Source: Alphaproteobacteria bacterium
GTDB taxonomy: Bacteria; Pseudomonadota; Alphaproteobacteria; Ferrovibrionales; Ferrovibrionaceae
Assembly (NCBI GenBank): GCA_947473805.1
Contig: CANJGB010000029.1
Span: 1-42,330 of the forward strand
Direction of reading: 5' to 3'
Length of the DNA stretch: 42,330 bases
A program made the position numbers and the translations under genes. Every line of letters begins with the position of its first letter. Position 1 is the stretch's first letter. The notes under the pieces are model-generated. The model had not been told where the DNA came from. It was given only the letters and a program-made list of their open reading frames with translations, and ran no database searches. Positions 25,704 through 35,195 of this stretch are shown here, piece by piece.

Positions 25704-25738
25704 GAAAAAGAAAAGGCCCCGCCGTTGCCGGCGGGGCC
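25704..25738 (-). terminator. Rho-independent terminator after dctP
   Basis: Stem GGCCCCGCCG / CGGCGGGGCC (25715-25724 with 25729-25738) and TTGC loop. Read on the minus strand it is followed by TTTTCTTTTTC. It ends the dctP transcript and sits between the converging dctM and dctP genes. Confidence 0.88.
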
Positions 25739-25763
25739 CAGTCTGTACGCTGGCCTGGCGCGA

Positions 25764-26873
25764 TCAGCTCTTCTTGGTCGGCCGGGCGTTCTGGTTGAAG
25801 TTGTCGTAGGTGTTCTCGGCGACGCGGAACCACTGGTTCTGCGAGTCCAGGAAGGTCTTCCAGCTGGTGTAGACCTTCTTGAACTTCGGATTGGCGGCCG
25901 AGGTTTCCGCATACAGTTCCTGCGCGGCGTCGTAGCACGCCTGCATCACCGCGCGCGGGAAGGGCAGCAGCTTCATGGTCTTCGAGCCGACCAGCCGGCG
26001 CAGCGCCGCCGGGTTCTGCGCGTCGTACTTGGCCAGCATCCACGAATTGGCGTCCGCGCACGCGGCCTCGAGGACGGCCTTGTACTCGCTCGGCAGTTCG
26101 GCCCACTTGGTGGTGTTGACATAGGCCGAGAGCTGCGGCCCGCCTTCCCACCAGCCGGGGTAGTAGTAGAACTTCGCGACCTTGTTGAAGCCCAGCTTCT
26201 CGTCGTCGTACGGGCCGACCCACTCGGCCGCGTCGATGGTGCCCTTTTCCAGCGCCGGGTAAATGTCGCCGCCGGGGATCTGCTGCGGCACGACGCCCAG
26301 CTTGGCCAGCACCTGGCCGGCGAAGCCACCGACGCGGAACTTCAGGCCCTTCAGGTCATCGACCGTCTTGATCTCCTTGTTGAACCAGCCGCCCATCTGC
26401 GCGCCCGTGTTGCCGCACGGAATGCCGTAGATGTTGTATTCCTTGAAGAACTCGTTCATCAGCGCGCGGCCGCCGCCGAAATACATCCACGCGCTCTGCT
26501 GGCGCGCATTCAGGCCGAACGGGATCGCGGTGTCGATGGCGAAGGTCGGGTCCTTGCCGACGAAGTAGTAGCTGGCGGTGTGGCCCATTTCGACCGTGTT
26601 GGCCTGCACTGCGTCGGCCACCTGGAAGGCGGGGACGATTTCGCCGGCGGCGAACACCTGGATCTGGAAGCGGCCGCCGGTGGCGTCCGACACGCGCTTG
26701 GCCATGAATTCGGCCGCGCCGTAGATGGTGTCGAGGCTCTTCGGAAAGCTCGAGGCGAGGCGCCAGCGGATTTGCGGACCGCCGCTCTGCGCAATGGCCG
26801 GCGCGGAAACCGCGGCGGCGGTGGTAACGGCGCCGGCTACCGCCGCGCCCGTGAGAAATTGACGACGTTTCAT
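25764..26873 (-). CDS. dctP: TRAP transporter substrate-binding protein (DctP/TakP type)
   Basis: Periplasmic binding protein of 369 aa. It starts with a twin-arginine-type signal (MKRRQFLTGAAVAGAV, cleavage after PAIAQ near 29). The mature part has IRWRLASSFPKSLDTIYGAAE, FVGKDPTFAIDTAIPFGLNARQ and VGGFAGQVLAKLGVVPQQIPGG, which resemble the TakP/SmoM branch that binds 2-oxo acids or related carboxylates. The conserved Arg in LKFRVGG is the usual carboxylate contact. It is convergent with dctQM rather than in their operon and lies downstream of cueR on the same strand with an 83-bp gap. The ligand cannot be read from sequence. Confidence 0.9.
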   Translation of the reverse strand: MKRRQFLTGAAVAGAVTTAAAVSAPAIAQSGGPQIRWRLASSFPKSLDTIYGAAEFMAKRVSDATGGRFQIQVFAAGEIVPAFQVADAVQANTVEMGHTASYYFVGKDPTFAIDTAIPFGLNARQQSAWMYFGGGRALMNEFFKEYNIYGIPCGNTGAQMGGWFNKEIKTVDDLKGLKFRVGGFAGQVLAKLGVVPQQIPGGDIYPALEKGTIDAAEWVGPYDDEKLGFNKVAKFYYYPGWWEGGPQLSAYVNTTKWAELPSEYKAVLEAACADANSWMLAKYDAQNPAALRRLVGSKTMKLLPFPRAVMQACYDAAQELYAETSAANPKFKKVYTSWKTFLDSQNQWFRVAENTYDNFNQNARPTKKS

Positions 26874-26956
26874 ATTGCAGTCCCTCCCAAAGTGGCCGCG
26901 ACTTGTGCCCGGCCTTTGCGCAACTGTATCGCCGTTCGACGCCCAGTTGTTCGCAA

Positions 26957-27427
26957 TTATATGATTTGCCGCCGCCTTGGCAATGACGGCCGGGACTTTC
27001 TGACGCCATGTTGCGGTGCGGGAGGATTGCTGGCTGCACAGTTACCGGTCAGGTCGTCCAGGATCGGACAGTCCGGCCGCTCATCGCCGTGACAGTTATG
27101 CGCCAGGTGACGTAGCGTCCGTATCATCTCCTGCATCTCGATGACCTTCCGCTCCAGCTCGGTCACGTGGTCGAGTGCGATGGCCTTGACGGTTGCGCTG
27201 CGCCGGCGCCGGTCGCGCCACAGGTCCAGCAGGCGTGCGGTCTCGTCCAGGGTGAAACCGAGGTCGCGCGCACGGCGCACGAATTTCAACGCATGCACGT
27301 CGGGCTCGGCATAGACGCGGTAATTGCTGGCCGTGCGCACCGGCGCGTTGATCAGGCCGATGCTTTCGTAATAGCGGATCATCTTGGCCGACACGCCAGA
27401 CGCCTGCGATGCCTCGCCGATGTTCAT
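26957..27427 (-). CDS. cueR: Copper-responsive MerR-family regulator CueR
   Basis: Activator of copper efflux genes, 156 aa from ATG 27427. It has a winged helix ([26 protein letters not shown]), a coiled-coil dimerisation helix, and a metal loop with Cys112 and Cys120 ([11 protein letters not shown]), the same positions and spacing as in E. coli CueR for Cu(I). A further Cys130 and a basic Pro/Arg tail follow. The start overlaps the copA stop (ATGA), so it is the second gene of a copA-cueR operon and is under its own control through the copA promoter. An upstream ATG would add eight residues inside copA and is unlikely. Confidence 0.93.
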   Translation of the reverse strand: MNIGEASQASGVSAKMIRYYESIGLINAPVRTASNYRVYAEPDVHALKFVRRARDLGFTLDETARLLDLWRDRRRRSATVKAIALDHVTELERKVIEMQEMIRTLRHLAHNCHGDERPDCPILDDLTGNCAASNPPAPQHGVRKSRPSLPRRRQII

Positions 27428-29523
27428 GACTTCTCTCCCTTGGGCTTCCATCGCCGCAGCAACAGCGAATTGCCGACGACGCTGACGCTTGACGCTGCCA
27501 TGGCGAGGCCCGCCACCATGGGGTTCAGCAGGCCGAAGGCCGCCAGCGGGATCGCCACCACGTTGTAGCCCATGGCCCAGAACAGGTTCTGTCCGATCCG
27601 CGCCCGCGTCCGCCGCGCAATGTCCAGCGCCGCCGGCACCAGCAACGGGTCGGGCCGCATCAGGGTGATTGCTGCGGTTTCCATCGCGACATCGGTGCCA
27701 GATCCCATGGCGATACCGATATCGGCTTCCGCCAAAGCAGGGGCGTCGTTGACGCCATCGCCGACCATTGCCACAGGGCCGAGCGTCCGCAGGTGCCGGA
27801 TATGCGTCGCCTTGTCCGCGGGCAGCACCTCGGCCTCGACGCTGTCAATCCCGACTGTATTTGCGACCGACGCCGCGATGGTGCGGTTGTCGCCGCTGAG
27901 CAGGATGGTGGCGATGCCGTCCGCCTTCAGGGCGGCGATAGCTGCCGCCGCATGCGGGCGGATTGCATCGGCGAAGGTCAATGTGCCCAGCAGTCGCGGT
28001 GCGGTTCCCAGTTCCGCGAGATAGGCCACGGTTTCAGTTGCACTCGGCACAGTGATGCCATGTGCCGTCAGCGCGCGCGCATTGCCCAGCAGCAATGTCC
28101 GGCCATCCACGACGCCGGTTACCCCTTGTCCCGGGAGGGCCTTGAAGTCGCTGAGCCGTGCATAGGGGCCGGGGGCGGCGCGCAGCACGGCCCTGGCCAG
28201 CGGATGTTCGCTGCCGGCCTGCAACGCAGCCGCCAGCCGCAGGACCTCATCGGATGTCACGCTGCTGACGACAGGCTGCCCCTCGGTCAGCGTGCCGGTC
28301 TTGTCGAAGGCCACGGTGCGGATAGCGCCCGCACGCTCCAGCACCACCGCATCCTTGATCAGGATGCCGTACCGCGCCGCGACCGAGGTGCCCACCATGA
28401 TGGCGGTCGGCGTCGCCAGACCCAGCGCGCAGGGGCAGGCGATGACCAGCACGGCCACGGCATTGATGATCGCGCTTTCGGCATCGCCGTTCCACCAGTA
28501 CCAGGCCAGGGCGGTGACCAGCGCAACTATCAGGACGGCGGGCACGAACACGGCGCTGACACGGTCGACGAGCCGCTGCACCGGGGCCTTTGCCGCCTGC
28601 GCGTCTTCGACCAGGCGCACGAGCCGGGCCAGGACGGTTTCCGCACCAATCGCATCGGTCCGTGCGGCCAGAAGGCCGTCGTCATTGATCGTACCGGCGG
28701 TCAGCTTCGCGCCGGCCGCCTTCGTTACTGGTCGGCTCTCTCCGGTGATCATCGACTCATCCACGTCGCCGGCGCCGTCCACCACGGTGCCGTCCGCCGG
28801 AATACGCTCGCCGGGCCGCACGACGAACACGTCGCCGACACGCAGATCATCAACCGCGATGTCCACTTCCACGCCATCGCGGCGGATATGCGCGCGGTCA
28901 GGACGCAGGATTTGCAATGCGCGGATGGCAGAGGCCGCCTGACCCTTGGCCCGCATTTCCAGCCACTTGCCCAGGCGCACCAGCACAATCACTGCCGCGC
29001 CGGCTTCGAAGTAGAGATGTGGATGACCGCGCCACAATAGCCATGCGCTCAATCCCCACGCCGCACTGGTGCCCAGCGCCACCAGCACGTCCATGTTTGC
29101 CGCGCCGGCCCGCACCGCGCGCCACGCCGCGGTATAGAAGTGCCGGCCGAACCAGAACTGTACCGTCGTCGCCAGGACCAGTTGCATCCAGCCCGGCAGC
29201 ATCACGTGCACGCCCAGCGGCTCTGCCGCCATCGGGACGACCAGCGGCAGGGTGAGCAGCGCGGCGATCAGCACCGGCACCAGCGATGGCCGCTTCGCCG
29301 GGGCCGCTTCCGCGGCCTTGATCGTTCGCGCGCCGTAGCCCGCTGCATCCACCGCGTCGATCAGCGCCGGCATGTCCAGGTGATCGGCCGTGACACGGGC
29401 CCGCTCGGTGGCGAGGTTGACGCTGGCGCCGGTAACGCCGGGCACCTTCAGCAGCGCCTTTTCCACGCGCCCGGCGCAGGACGCACAGGTCATGCCTTCA
29501 ATGGCGAGATCTACATTTGTCAT
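27424..29523 (-). CDS. copA: Copper-exporting P1B-type ATPase
   Basis: Inner-membrane Cu(I) export pump, 699 aa. One N-terminal heavy-metal domain with GMTCASC (10-16); actuator motif TGES (260-263); transmembrane metal site CPC (363-365, in [13 protein letters not shown]); phosphorylated Asp407 in DKTGTLT; nucleotide-binding and hinge motif [13 protein letters not shown] final membrane pair carries the NxxxxP-type and MxxS elements ([29 protein letters not shown]) typical of P1B-1. Its promoter carries a CueR-type 19-bp spacer. Divergent from copZ and followed by cueR. Confidence 0.96.
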   Translation of the reverse strand: MTNVDLAIEGMTCASCAGRVEKALLKVPGVTGASVNLATERARVTADHLDMPALIDAVDAAGYGARTIKAAEAAPAKRPSLVPVLIAALLTLPLVVPMAAEPLGVHVMLPGWMQLVLATTVQFWFGRHFYTAAWRAVRAGAANMDVLVALGTSAAWGLSAWLLWRGHPHLYFEAGAAVIVLVRLGKWLEMRAKGQAASAIRALQILRPDRAHIRRDGVEVDIAVDDLRVGDVFVVRPGERIPADGTVVDGAGDVDESMITGESRPVTKAAGAKLTAGTINDDGLLAARTDAIGAETVLARLVRLVEDAQAAKAPVQRLVDRVSAVFVPAVLIVALVTALAWYWWNGDAESAIINAVAVLVIACPCALGLATPTAIMVGTSVAARYGILIKDAVVLERAGAIRTVAFDKTGTLTEGQPVVSSVTSDEVLRLAAALQAGSEHPLARAVLRAAPGPYARLSDFKALPGQGVTGVVDGRTLLLGNARALTAHGITVPSATETVAYLAELGTAPRLLGTLTFADAIRPHAAAAIAALKADGIATILLSGDNRTIAASVANTVGIDSVEAEVLPADKATHIRHLRTLGPVAMVGDGVNDAPALAEADIGIAMGSGTDVAMETAAITLMRPDPLLVPAALDIARRTRARIGQNLFWAMGYNVVAIPLAAFGLLNPMVAGLAMAASSVSVVGNSLLLRRWKPKGEKS

Positions 29524-29529
29524 GAGGCC

Positions 29530-29560
29530 TACATAAGGTTTACCAACGTGGAAAGGTCAA
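29530..29560 (-). promoter_or_regulatory. CueR-type promoter of copA-cueR
   Basis: On the minus strand, -35 TTGACC (29560-29555) and -10 TATGTA (29535-29530) are separated by 19 bp, the long spacer of MerR-family promoters. The spacer contains the imperfect dyad ACCTTTCC...GGTAAACCT bound by CueR. It ends about 6 bp before the copA ATG, so the message has a very short leader. Confidence 0.75.
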
Positions 29561-29585
29561 GGACTGCTGTCGATATCGCCTGGCC

Positions 29586-29616
29586 TTGACCTTCCCATCA
29601 TGGGAATCCCTATATG
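29586..29616 (+). promoter_or_regulatory. CueR-type promoter of copZ
   Basis: TTGACC (29586-29591) and TATATG (29611-29616) with a 19-bp spacer holding the dyad ACCTTCCCATCATGGGAA, close to the consensus CueR operator ACCTTCC...GGAAGGT. It drives copZ, divergent from the copA site about 25 bp away. Confidence 0.8.
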
Positions 29617-29640
29617 AGGGTAATCAAGGTGGAGAGTAAG

Positions 29641-29838
29641 ATGATCCTCACGGTAAAGGGCATGACCTGCGGTGGCTGCGTGGGCTCGGTCACGCGCGCG
29701 ATCCAGCGCAAGGCACCAGACGCAACGGTAAAGATCGATCTGCCGTCGGGACGGGTGGACGTATCGGGCTTGTTGGCGCCGGATGCGGCGCGCGCCGCAA
29801 TCGAGGCCGCAGGCTACGAGGTGGTGTCGGTCGCCTGA
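29641..29838 (+). CDS. copZ: Copper chaperone CopZ
   Basis: Single heavy-metal-associated domain of 65 aa (ferredoxin-like fold) that carries Cu(I) to CopA. The metal motif is GMTCGGC with Cys10 and Cys13, and the C-terminal AAIEAAGYEVVSVA is typical. ATG 29641 gives the normal N-terminus (MILTVKGMTC); upstream ATGs lie in or next to the -10 box. Its last 25 bp overlap the 3' end of the convergent bpt gene. Confidence 0.93.
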   Translation: MILTVKGMTCGGCVGSVTRAIQRKAPDATVKIDLPSGRVDVSGLLAPDAARAAIEAAGYEVVSVA

Positions 29839-30557
29839 TCCGGCAGGCGCTGCCAGCCCTCGTGCGTCAGCGCCTCCAGCGGGCGGAACTTGCGCTTGTA
29901 GGCCATCTTCCGGCTCTCGGCGATCCAGTAGCCCATATAGACAAACGGCAGGTCCAGTTCGCGGGCCGCCTCGATCTGGCGCAGGATCATCGCGGTGCCC
30001 GGGCTGCGGTCGGCCAGAATCGGGTCGAAGAAGCTGTAGACCAGCGACAGGCCGTCGCCCATGCGATCGGTCAGGCAGACACCGACCAGCTGCCCCTCGA
30101 CGTCGCGGAACTCGGCCAGGTGGGTCGAAACCGGGCTGTCCTCGATCATCGCGCGGTAGTCGCCGAAATCCATGTCGGCCATGCCGCCGTCGCCATGCCG
30201 GGCCAGGATGTAACGGCGGAACAGGAAATAGTGTTCGCGCGTCGCCAGCGCCGGGATCGCCCGGTAGATCATGCCCTGGTTCTCTTGCAGGATTCGCCGC
30301 TGGGTGCGGCCCGGCGTGAACTCGGCCACCGGCACCCGAACCGGCACGCAGGCGCTGCAATCGTCGCAGGCGGGGCGATAGGCCAGGTCCTGGCTGCGGC
30401 GAAAGCCTGCCTGGCTCAGCGCGTCGTGCAGCTTGTCCGGATCTTCGGCCGCAAGCAGCGTCACAACCTTCCGCTCCAGCCGGCCCGGCATGTAGGGGCA
30501 GGGCGTGGGCGGGGTCGCGAAGAAGTGTCGCAGCGGAATCTGAACGCGGTGTTTCAA
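29814..30557 (-). CDS. bpt: Aspartate/glutamate leucyltransferase (Bpt)
   Basis: N-end-rule enzyme that transfers leucine from Leu-tRNA to proteins with N-terminal Asp or Glu, marking them for ClpAP; this bacterial branch is related to eukaryotic arginyltransferase. The 247-aa protein has CPYMPGRLERKVVT near the N-terminus, YRPACDDCSACVPVRVPV and the acyltransferase-fold stretch VYSFFDPILADRSPGTAMILRQIE followed by YMGYWIAESRKMAYKRKFRPLE. I chose TTG 30557 because GGGAGG precedes it and the N-terminus (KHRVQIPLRHFFATPPTPCPYM) then fits homologues. It overlaps copZ at the 3' end by 25 bp, tail to tail. Confidence 0.9.
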   Translation of the reverse strand: MKHRVQIPLRHFFATPPTPCPYMPGRLERKVVTLLAAEDPDKLHDALSQAGFRRSQDLAYRPACDDCSACVPVRVPVAEFTPGRTQRRILQENQGMIYRAIPALATREHYFLFRRYILARHGDGGMADMDFGDYRAMIEDSPVSTHLAEFRDVEGQLVGVCLTDRMGDGLSLVYSFFDPILADRSPGTAMILRQIEAARELDLPFVYMGYWIAESRKMAYKRKFRPLEALTHEGWQRLPDQATDTTS

Positions 30558-30661
30558 CCTGACTGCCTCCCGGCGACGCGCCGCCGTGCGAGGGGAAAGG
30601 ATAACGCGAATGAAGCCGCCCGCGAAAGGGCGGTGAATCCGGCAGGAATGGCCGGCTTTGC

Positions 30662-33073
30662 CTAGCGCGGCTGCAGGGTCAGCGTGCCGCGGGCGCCGGC
30701 GTCGATTTCCGTCCGGCGAGTCGAAACCGTCAGGTACTCGCCCGCCGCCCATGGCTTGGCCAGATTGCGGTACAGGTCCGACAGGATATTGCCGCTCTGC
30801 CCGGTCGAGATCATGAACAGGCTGTGGTCGGGGTTCGCCATGTCGTAGACGGCGCGCAGGGCCGCGGCATGGACATTGGCGAACGGCGCCGCCTCGTTGC
30901 CGGAATTGAACCGCCCGACATTGACCGTGTAGGTGTCGCCTGCCGAGGGCACGTGGATTTCGAACAGCGAGCGGAGCACCGGCACGTTGCTGAACGGGCG
31001 GTGCAGGCTGCGCGCCTCGTGCGCGATGCCCCAGCGCCAGCGCGCCGCGTCGTTGCCGTAGCGCTGCTTGAGGTCGACCAGCGCCAGGTCCAGCGCGCGC
31101 CCGATCATCTGCGCGCAGGTCTCGACGACGTCGGCAGTGTTCACGTCATCGCACCAGCGCGCCTGCCCATCCACATTGGCCAGCACGTTGCGCATGAACA
31201 GCGGCCGCTGCCGCCCCTCGGTATTGAAGTTCTCGCCCAGCTCGTCGGCGTAGACGAGGCGCGACAGCTCGCGGTACCACGCGGCGAACAGCAGTGGCTC
31301 GGCGCGGTCAGCCTCGGCGCTGCCGTCCCATCGTGCCAGCAGGTCACGCACGCCTTGCGCATCGCCGGCGGTCACCGGTGCGCCCAGCATCAGCGGCAGC
31401 ATGTCCACCGCCATCAGCGATTTCACGTCGCCCTGCATGGCGCGGAAGCTTTCCACCGTGTGCGCCTCGCGCGCCATCAGCAACTGGCCGATGCGCTGCG
31501 CGCGAAATGGCTCGTTCCATTCGCTGGTCAGGAAATAGGGATAATCGTCCGGCACAATCTTGTTGTTGGCGGTGACGACCATGCCGCTCGCCGGGTTATA
31601 GACGTGCGGCAATTGCTCGAACGGGATGTAGCCGGTCCAGTCGTACTTCGCGTCCCAGCCCGGCGCCGGCGACAATCCGCGCAGTTCGTTGTCCGGCCGG
31701 CGGATCGGAATGCGCGCCGGCGCGATAAAGCCGGTGTTTCCCGCATTGTCTGCGTAGACGATGTTCTGCTGCGGCGAGCCATACAGGCGCAGCGCGGCGG
31801 TGAAGTCGTCCCAGTTGCGCGCCCGCGACAGGTTCTCGATGGCTTCCCAGGTGCGGTCGCTGGCATCCAGCGCCGTCCACTGCAGCGCCAAAGCATGGCC
31901 CGCCTCGATCTTGCTGTAGCGGGTGAGGTCCGACAGCACCGGGCCGTGGCGTGTGGTGCGCACAGTGATTTTCACCGTCTCGCCGCCGCGCACCTTGATG
32001 CTCTCCTCGCGGCTCTCGAACGCCTTCGCCCCATCGGGCGCCAGGTACTGCGCCGGGTTCGCCGGATCGATCTTCTCCAGGAACAGGTCCTGCGTGTCGG
32101 GGCCGGTATTCGTCATGCCCCAGGCGATCTGCGCGTTGCGGCCCAGCACCACGCCCGGCGCGCCGGGGAAGGTGGCGCCGACCACATCCATGCCCGGCGC
32201 CGACAGGTGCGCCAGGTACCAGATCGCCGGCGAGGTCAGGCCCAGGTGCGGATCGTTCGCCAGCAGCGGCTTGCCGCTGGTCGTGCGCTTGCCCGACACG
32301 ACCCAGTTGTTCGAGCCCAGGCCTTCGCCCGCGCCGTTTGGTGCCAGCGACGCCAGTTCCGCCAGGTCAATATCCTGCGCCGCCGCGCGGTACAGCGGGC
32401 CCAGGTCGGTCACCGCGATGGGCGCATCGCCCGGATAGGGCGGGAAGAACTCCGCCATCTGCTTCGGCGTCAGGCGCTGCGCCAGGCGCATGCGCGACAA
32501 TTCACTGAACCAGTTGCCCGACAGGTCCAGCGCCATCAGCTTGTGCCAGCTGATCGAATCCGCCGGCTGCCAGCGCTCCGGCTTCAGCTTGGTCACCACG
32601 CGGAAGGCGACGAACTCCGGCGGCAGCGCGCTGACCTTGCGGCCCAGATAGGCATTCACCCCCGCGGCATAGGCATCGAGAATCTGCTTCGGCTGGCCCG
32701 TCGTTGCTGCGGCCTGTGTCTCTGCCAGCTTGCGCAGGCCCAGCGTGCGCATCAGCCGGTCCAAGTCCAGGGCAACGGCGCCGAACACTTCCGACAACCG
32801 GCCGGCGCTGATCCGCCGGTTGATCTCCATCTGCCACAGCCGGTCCTGTGCATGGACGAAGCCGAGGCCGAAATATGCGTCGGCGATGCTCTGCCCGTAG
32901 ATGTGCGGCACGCCATTGCGGTCGCGCACGATCTGCACCGGCGCAGTGACGCCGGCGACTTCAATGGTGCCGGACTCGGTCGGCAGCGAGGAGCGGAGAT
33001 AGACCAGCGTGCCCGCCGCCGCGACGGCGAGCAGGAGAACCAAGACCAGGACAATCCGGCTGGCCAGACGCAT
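30662..33073 (-). CDS. Penicillin acylase-family amidohydrolase
   Basis: A precursor of 803 aa in the N-terminal-nucleophile hydrolase superfamily. Residues 5-26 are a signal or anchor helix. The alpha-chain part (GVPHIYGQSIADAYFGLGFVHAQDRLWQME) is followed by the autoprocessing site: the predicted nucleophile is Ser254 in GSNNWVVSG, which becomes the N-terminus of the beta chain. NDPHLGL and the beta-chain motifs around YADNAGNTGFIAPARIP and SGNILSD fit the family. Members hydrolyse amides such as beta-lactams or acyl-homoserine lactones; the substrate here is unknown, and quorum quenching is only a possibility. Divergent from the dehydrogenase gene at 33259. Confidence 0.9.
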   Translation of the reverse strand: MRLASRIVLVLVLLLAVAAAGTLVYLRSSLPTESGTIEVAGVTAPVQIVRDRNGVPHIYGQSIADAYFGLGFVHAQDRLWQMEINRRISAGRLSEVFGAVALDLDRLMRTLGLRKLAETQAAATTGQPKQILDAYAAGVNAYLGRKVSALPPEFVAFRVVTKLKPERWQPADSISWHKLMALDLSGNWFSELSRMRLAQRLTPKQMAEFFPPYPGDAPIAVTDLGPLYRAAAQDIDLAELASLAPNGAGEGLGSNNWVVSGKRTTSGKPLLANDPHLGLTSPAIWYLAHLSAPGMDVVGATFPGAPGVVLGRNAQIAWGMTNTGPDTQDLFLEKIDPANPAQYLAPDGAKAFESREESIKVRGGETVKITVRTTRHGPVLSDLTRYSKIEAGHALALQWTALDASDRTWEAIENLSRARNWDDFTAALRLYGSPQQNIVYADNAGNTGFIAPARIPIRRPDNELRGLSPAPGWDAKYDWTGYIPFEQLPHVYNPASGMVVTANNKIVPDDYPYFLTSEWNEPFRAQRIGQLLMAREAHTVESFRAMQGDVKSLMAVDMLPLMLGAPVTAGDAQGVRDLLARWDGSAEADRAEPLLFAAWYRELSRLVYADELGENFNTEGRQRPLFMRNVLANVDGQARWCDDVNTADVVETCAQMIGRALDLALVDLKQRYGNDAARWRWGIAHEARSLHRPFSNVPVLRSLFEIHVPSAGDTYTVNVGRFNSGNEAAPFANVHAAALRAVYDMANPDHSLFMISTGQSGNILSDLYRNLAKPWAAGEYLTVSTRRTEIDAGARGTLTLQPR

Positions 33074-33258
33074 GGCCTCCCTTGTGCCGGCGCGCGTGAC
33101 CGGCGGCTTTCAACAACTCTATCTCTCAACCTGATTAAAGTCGAAATGATGTTTATTTGCAACGATTTACCGGCGGTTTCTCATAAACTGCGCCGCCATG
33201 TCGCAACCTCCCCTGGGCCGCATGTTATGGTCACCCGACATGAGCGGTGGAGGGATCG

Positions 33259-34128
33259 ATGGCCAGGGTTGCGTTCGTCGGGTTGGGCGTCATGGGTTTC
33301 CCCATGGCCGGGCATCTGGCCAAAGCCGGCCACCAGGTCACGGTCTGGAACCGCACCCGCGCCCGGGCTGACGCCTGGGCTGCCAAGCACAGCGGCACTG
33401 TCGCGCCGACACCGGCCGCGGCGGGCGCCGCAGCCGATGTCGCCATGATCTGCGTCGGCAATGACGACGACCTGCGTGCTGTCGTCTATGGCGATGACGG
33501 TCTCCTCGCCGGGCTGAAGCGGGGCGCCATCCTGGTCGATCACACCACCGCCTCGGCCGATGTGGCGCGCGAGATCGCGGGCAAGGCACACGAAAAGGGT
33601 GTCGGTTTCCTCGACGCGCCGGTCTCCGGCGGCCAGGCCGGGGCGGAGAACGGCGTGCTGACGGTCATGGTGGGCGGCCAGGGCGCAGACTTTGCAACTG
33701 CCGAGCCGGTCATCCGCGCCTATGCCCGCATGGTGCAACTGCTGGGCCCCGCCGGCAGCGGCCAGCTGGCCAAGATGGTCAACCAGCTCTGCATCGCCGG
33801 CCTGGTTCAGGGCCTGGCCGAGGGGCTGGCCTTCGCCAGGGCCGCCGGTCTCGATGCCAAGGCGGTCGTCGACGTCATCTCGAAGGGAGCTGCGCAAAGC
33901 TGGCAGATGGAAAACCGCGCCAAGACCATGATCGAGGGCAAGTTCGATTTCGGTTTCGCGGTGGACTGGATGCGCAAGGACCTCGGCATCTGCCTCAACG
34001 AGGCGCGCCGCATCGGCGTCACCCTGCCGGTGGCGGCGCTTGTCGATCAGTTCTACGGCGAGGTGCAGGCCATGGGCGGCAATCGCTGGGACACGTCCAG
34101 CCTGATCGCGCGGCTTGAACGGAAATAG
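33259..34128 (+). CDS. 3-hydroxyisobutyrate dehydrogenase-family NAD(P)-dependent oxidoreductase
   Basis: A beta-hydroxyacid dehydrogenase of 289 aa. N-terminal Rossmann motif VAFVGLGVMGFPMAGHLAKAG, substrate-binding DAPVSGGQAGAENG (about 120), and the catalytic Lys in GSGQLAKMVNQLC. ATG 33259 follows GGAGGG; a GTG 12 bp upstream is less likely. A second member of the family (mmsB, 40303) clusters with valine-degradation genes, so this copy probably acts on another substrate such as tartronate semialdehyde. The downstream Bug-protein gene might share its pathway. Confidence 0.85.
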   Translation: MARVAFVGLGVMGFPMAGHLAKAGHQVTVWNRTRARADAWAAKHSGTVAPTPAAAGAAADVAMICVGNDDDLRAVVYGDDGLLAGLKRGAILVDHTTASADVAREIAGKAHEKGVGFLDAPVSGGQAGAENGVLTVMVGGQGADFATAEPVIRAYARMVQLLGPAGSGQLAKMVNQLCIAGLVQGLAEGLAFARAAGLDAKAVVDVISKGAAQSWQMENRAKTMIEGKFDFGFAVDWMRKDLGICLNEARRIGVTLPVAALVDQFYGEVQAMGGNRWDTSSLIARLERK

Positions 34129-34211
34129 CCGGACCGGCTGGGTGACCGGACTAGCAACCGGTTGATCTCTCCCCTTAGAATGACGGCAATAGTAACAGGG
34201 GAGGGGTCGTC

Positions 34212-35183
34212 GTGAGTTTCCTGCGTAATGGTGCATTGGGTCTTCTTGGCGGACTGGTGCTGCTGGCGACACCGGTCGCGGCCCAGCAATATCCGTCCCG
34301 CCAAATCACCCTGGTCGTGCCGTTCACGGCCGGCGGGCAGCAGGATGTCGAGGCCCGCGCCCTTGCGGAATCGATGTCGAAGCGGATGAACACCTCCGTC
34401 ATCGTCGACAACCGGCCGGGTGGCGGTTCCGCCATCGGCATCGGCCTGGTGGCCAAGGCGCCGCCCGATGGCTACACGCTGCTGGTCACCGGTTCGTCGG
34501 TCGCTCAGCTCCAGTTCATGCGCAAGGATCTCGGCTTCGATCCATCCAAGGACCTGGTGCCGATTTCGTATCTCAGCACCGGCATAACGATGTTCGTCAC
34601 CAACAAGGCCACCGGTGTGAAGACGTGGCAGGATTTCGTCGCCTACGCCAACAAGAATCCGGGCAAGGCGAACTACGCCTCGCTCGGCGTCGGCTCGGTC
34701 CTGCTCGCCTTCGAGGCGCTGAAGCAGGCGGCCAAGGCCAACATTGCCGAGGTGCCGTACAAGGGCATGTCGGAATACATCACCGCCCTGCTGCGCGACG
34801 ACGTGCAGCTCATCATGGGCACGATCGGCGGCTTCAAGCAGCACATCGAAACCGGCGACATGGTGCCGTTGATGATCATCAACGACAAGCGCATCGCCGC
34901 CTTCCCGAACGTGCCGTCAACCGGTGAACTGGGCTATGGCGCGTCCATCCGCCCGTTCGCGGCGACCGGCTTCTACGCGCCCACCGGCACGCCGAAGGCC
35001 GTCCTCGACAAGCTGTATGACGAGGTCGCCTTCTACGTGAAGCAGCCGGAAACACTCAAGCGTGCCGAGAATTTCTATACCGAGATGATCGGCTCGAACC
35101 CGGCCGAGGCGAAGAAGACCTATGACGACGACGTTGCCGTCTGGGGCGCGGTCGCCAAGTCGATCAACATGCAGCCGCAGTAA
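34212..35183 (+). CDS. Bug-family (TctC-type) substrate-binding protein
   Basis: Periplasmic binding protein of 323 aa from the tripartite tricarboxylate transporter family. Signal peptide about 1-24 (ending PVAAQQ). Conserved stretches include YPSRQITLVVPFTAGGQQDVEARALAESM, VIVDNRPGGGSAIGIGLVAKAPPDGYTLL, NYASLGVGS and VPYKGMSEYITALLRDDVQL. The start GTG 34212 follows GGGGAGGGG. No tctA or tctB membrane genes are nearby. Such orphan Bug proteins are very numerous in some proteobacteria and bind carboxylates or amides; the ligand is unknown. Confidence 0.9.
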   Translation: MSFLRNGALGLLGGLVLLATPVAAQQYPSRQITLVVPFTAGGQQDVEARALAESMSKRMNTSVIVDNRPGGGSAIGIGLVAKAPPDGYTLLVTGSSVAQLQFMRKDLGFDPSKDLVPISYLSTGITMFVTNKATGVKTWQDFVAYANKNPGKANYASLGVGSVLLAFEALKQAAKANIAEVPYKGMSEYITALLRDDVQLIMGTIGGFKQHIETGDMVPLMIINDKRIAAFPNVPSTGELGYGASIRPFAATGFYAPTGTPKAVLDKLYDEVAFYVKQPETLKRAENFYTEMIGSNPAEAKKTYDDDVAVWGAVAKSINMQPQ

Positions 35184-35195
35184 AAGCCAGGGGCT

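Noticed and set aside
30824-33448. 874-codon plus-strand frame opposite the acylase gene
   Set aside because: A shadow of the penicillin acylase gene; repetitive Arg/Gln/Val-rich composition without any recognisable motif.
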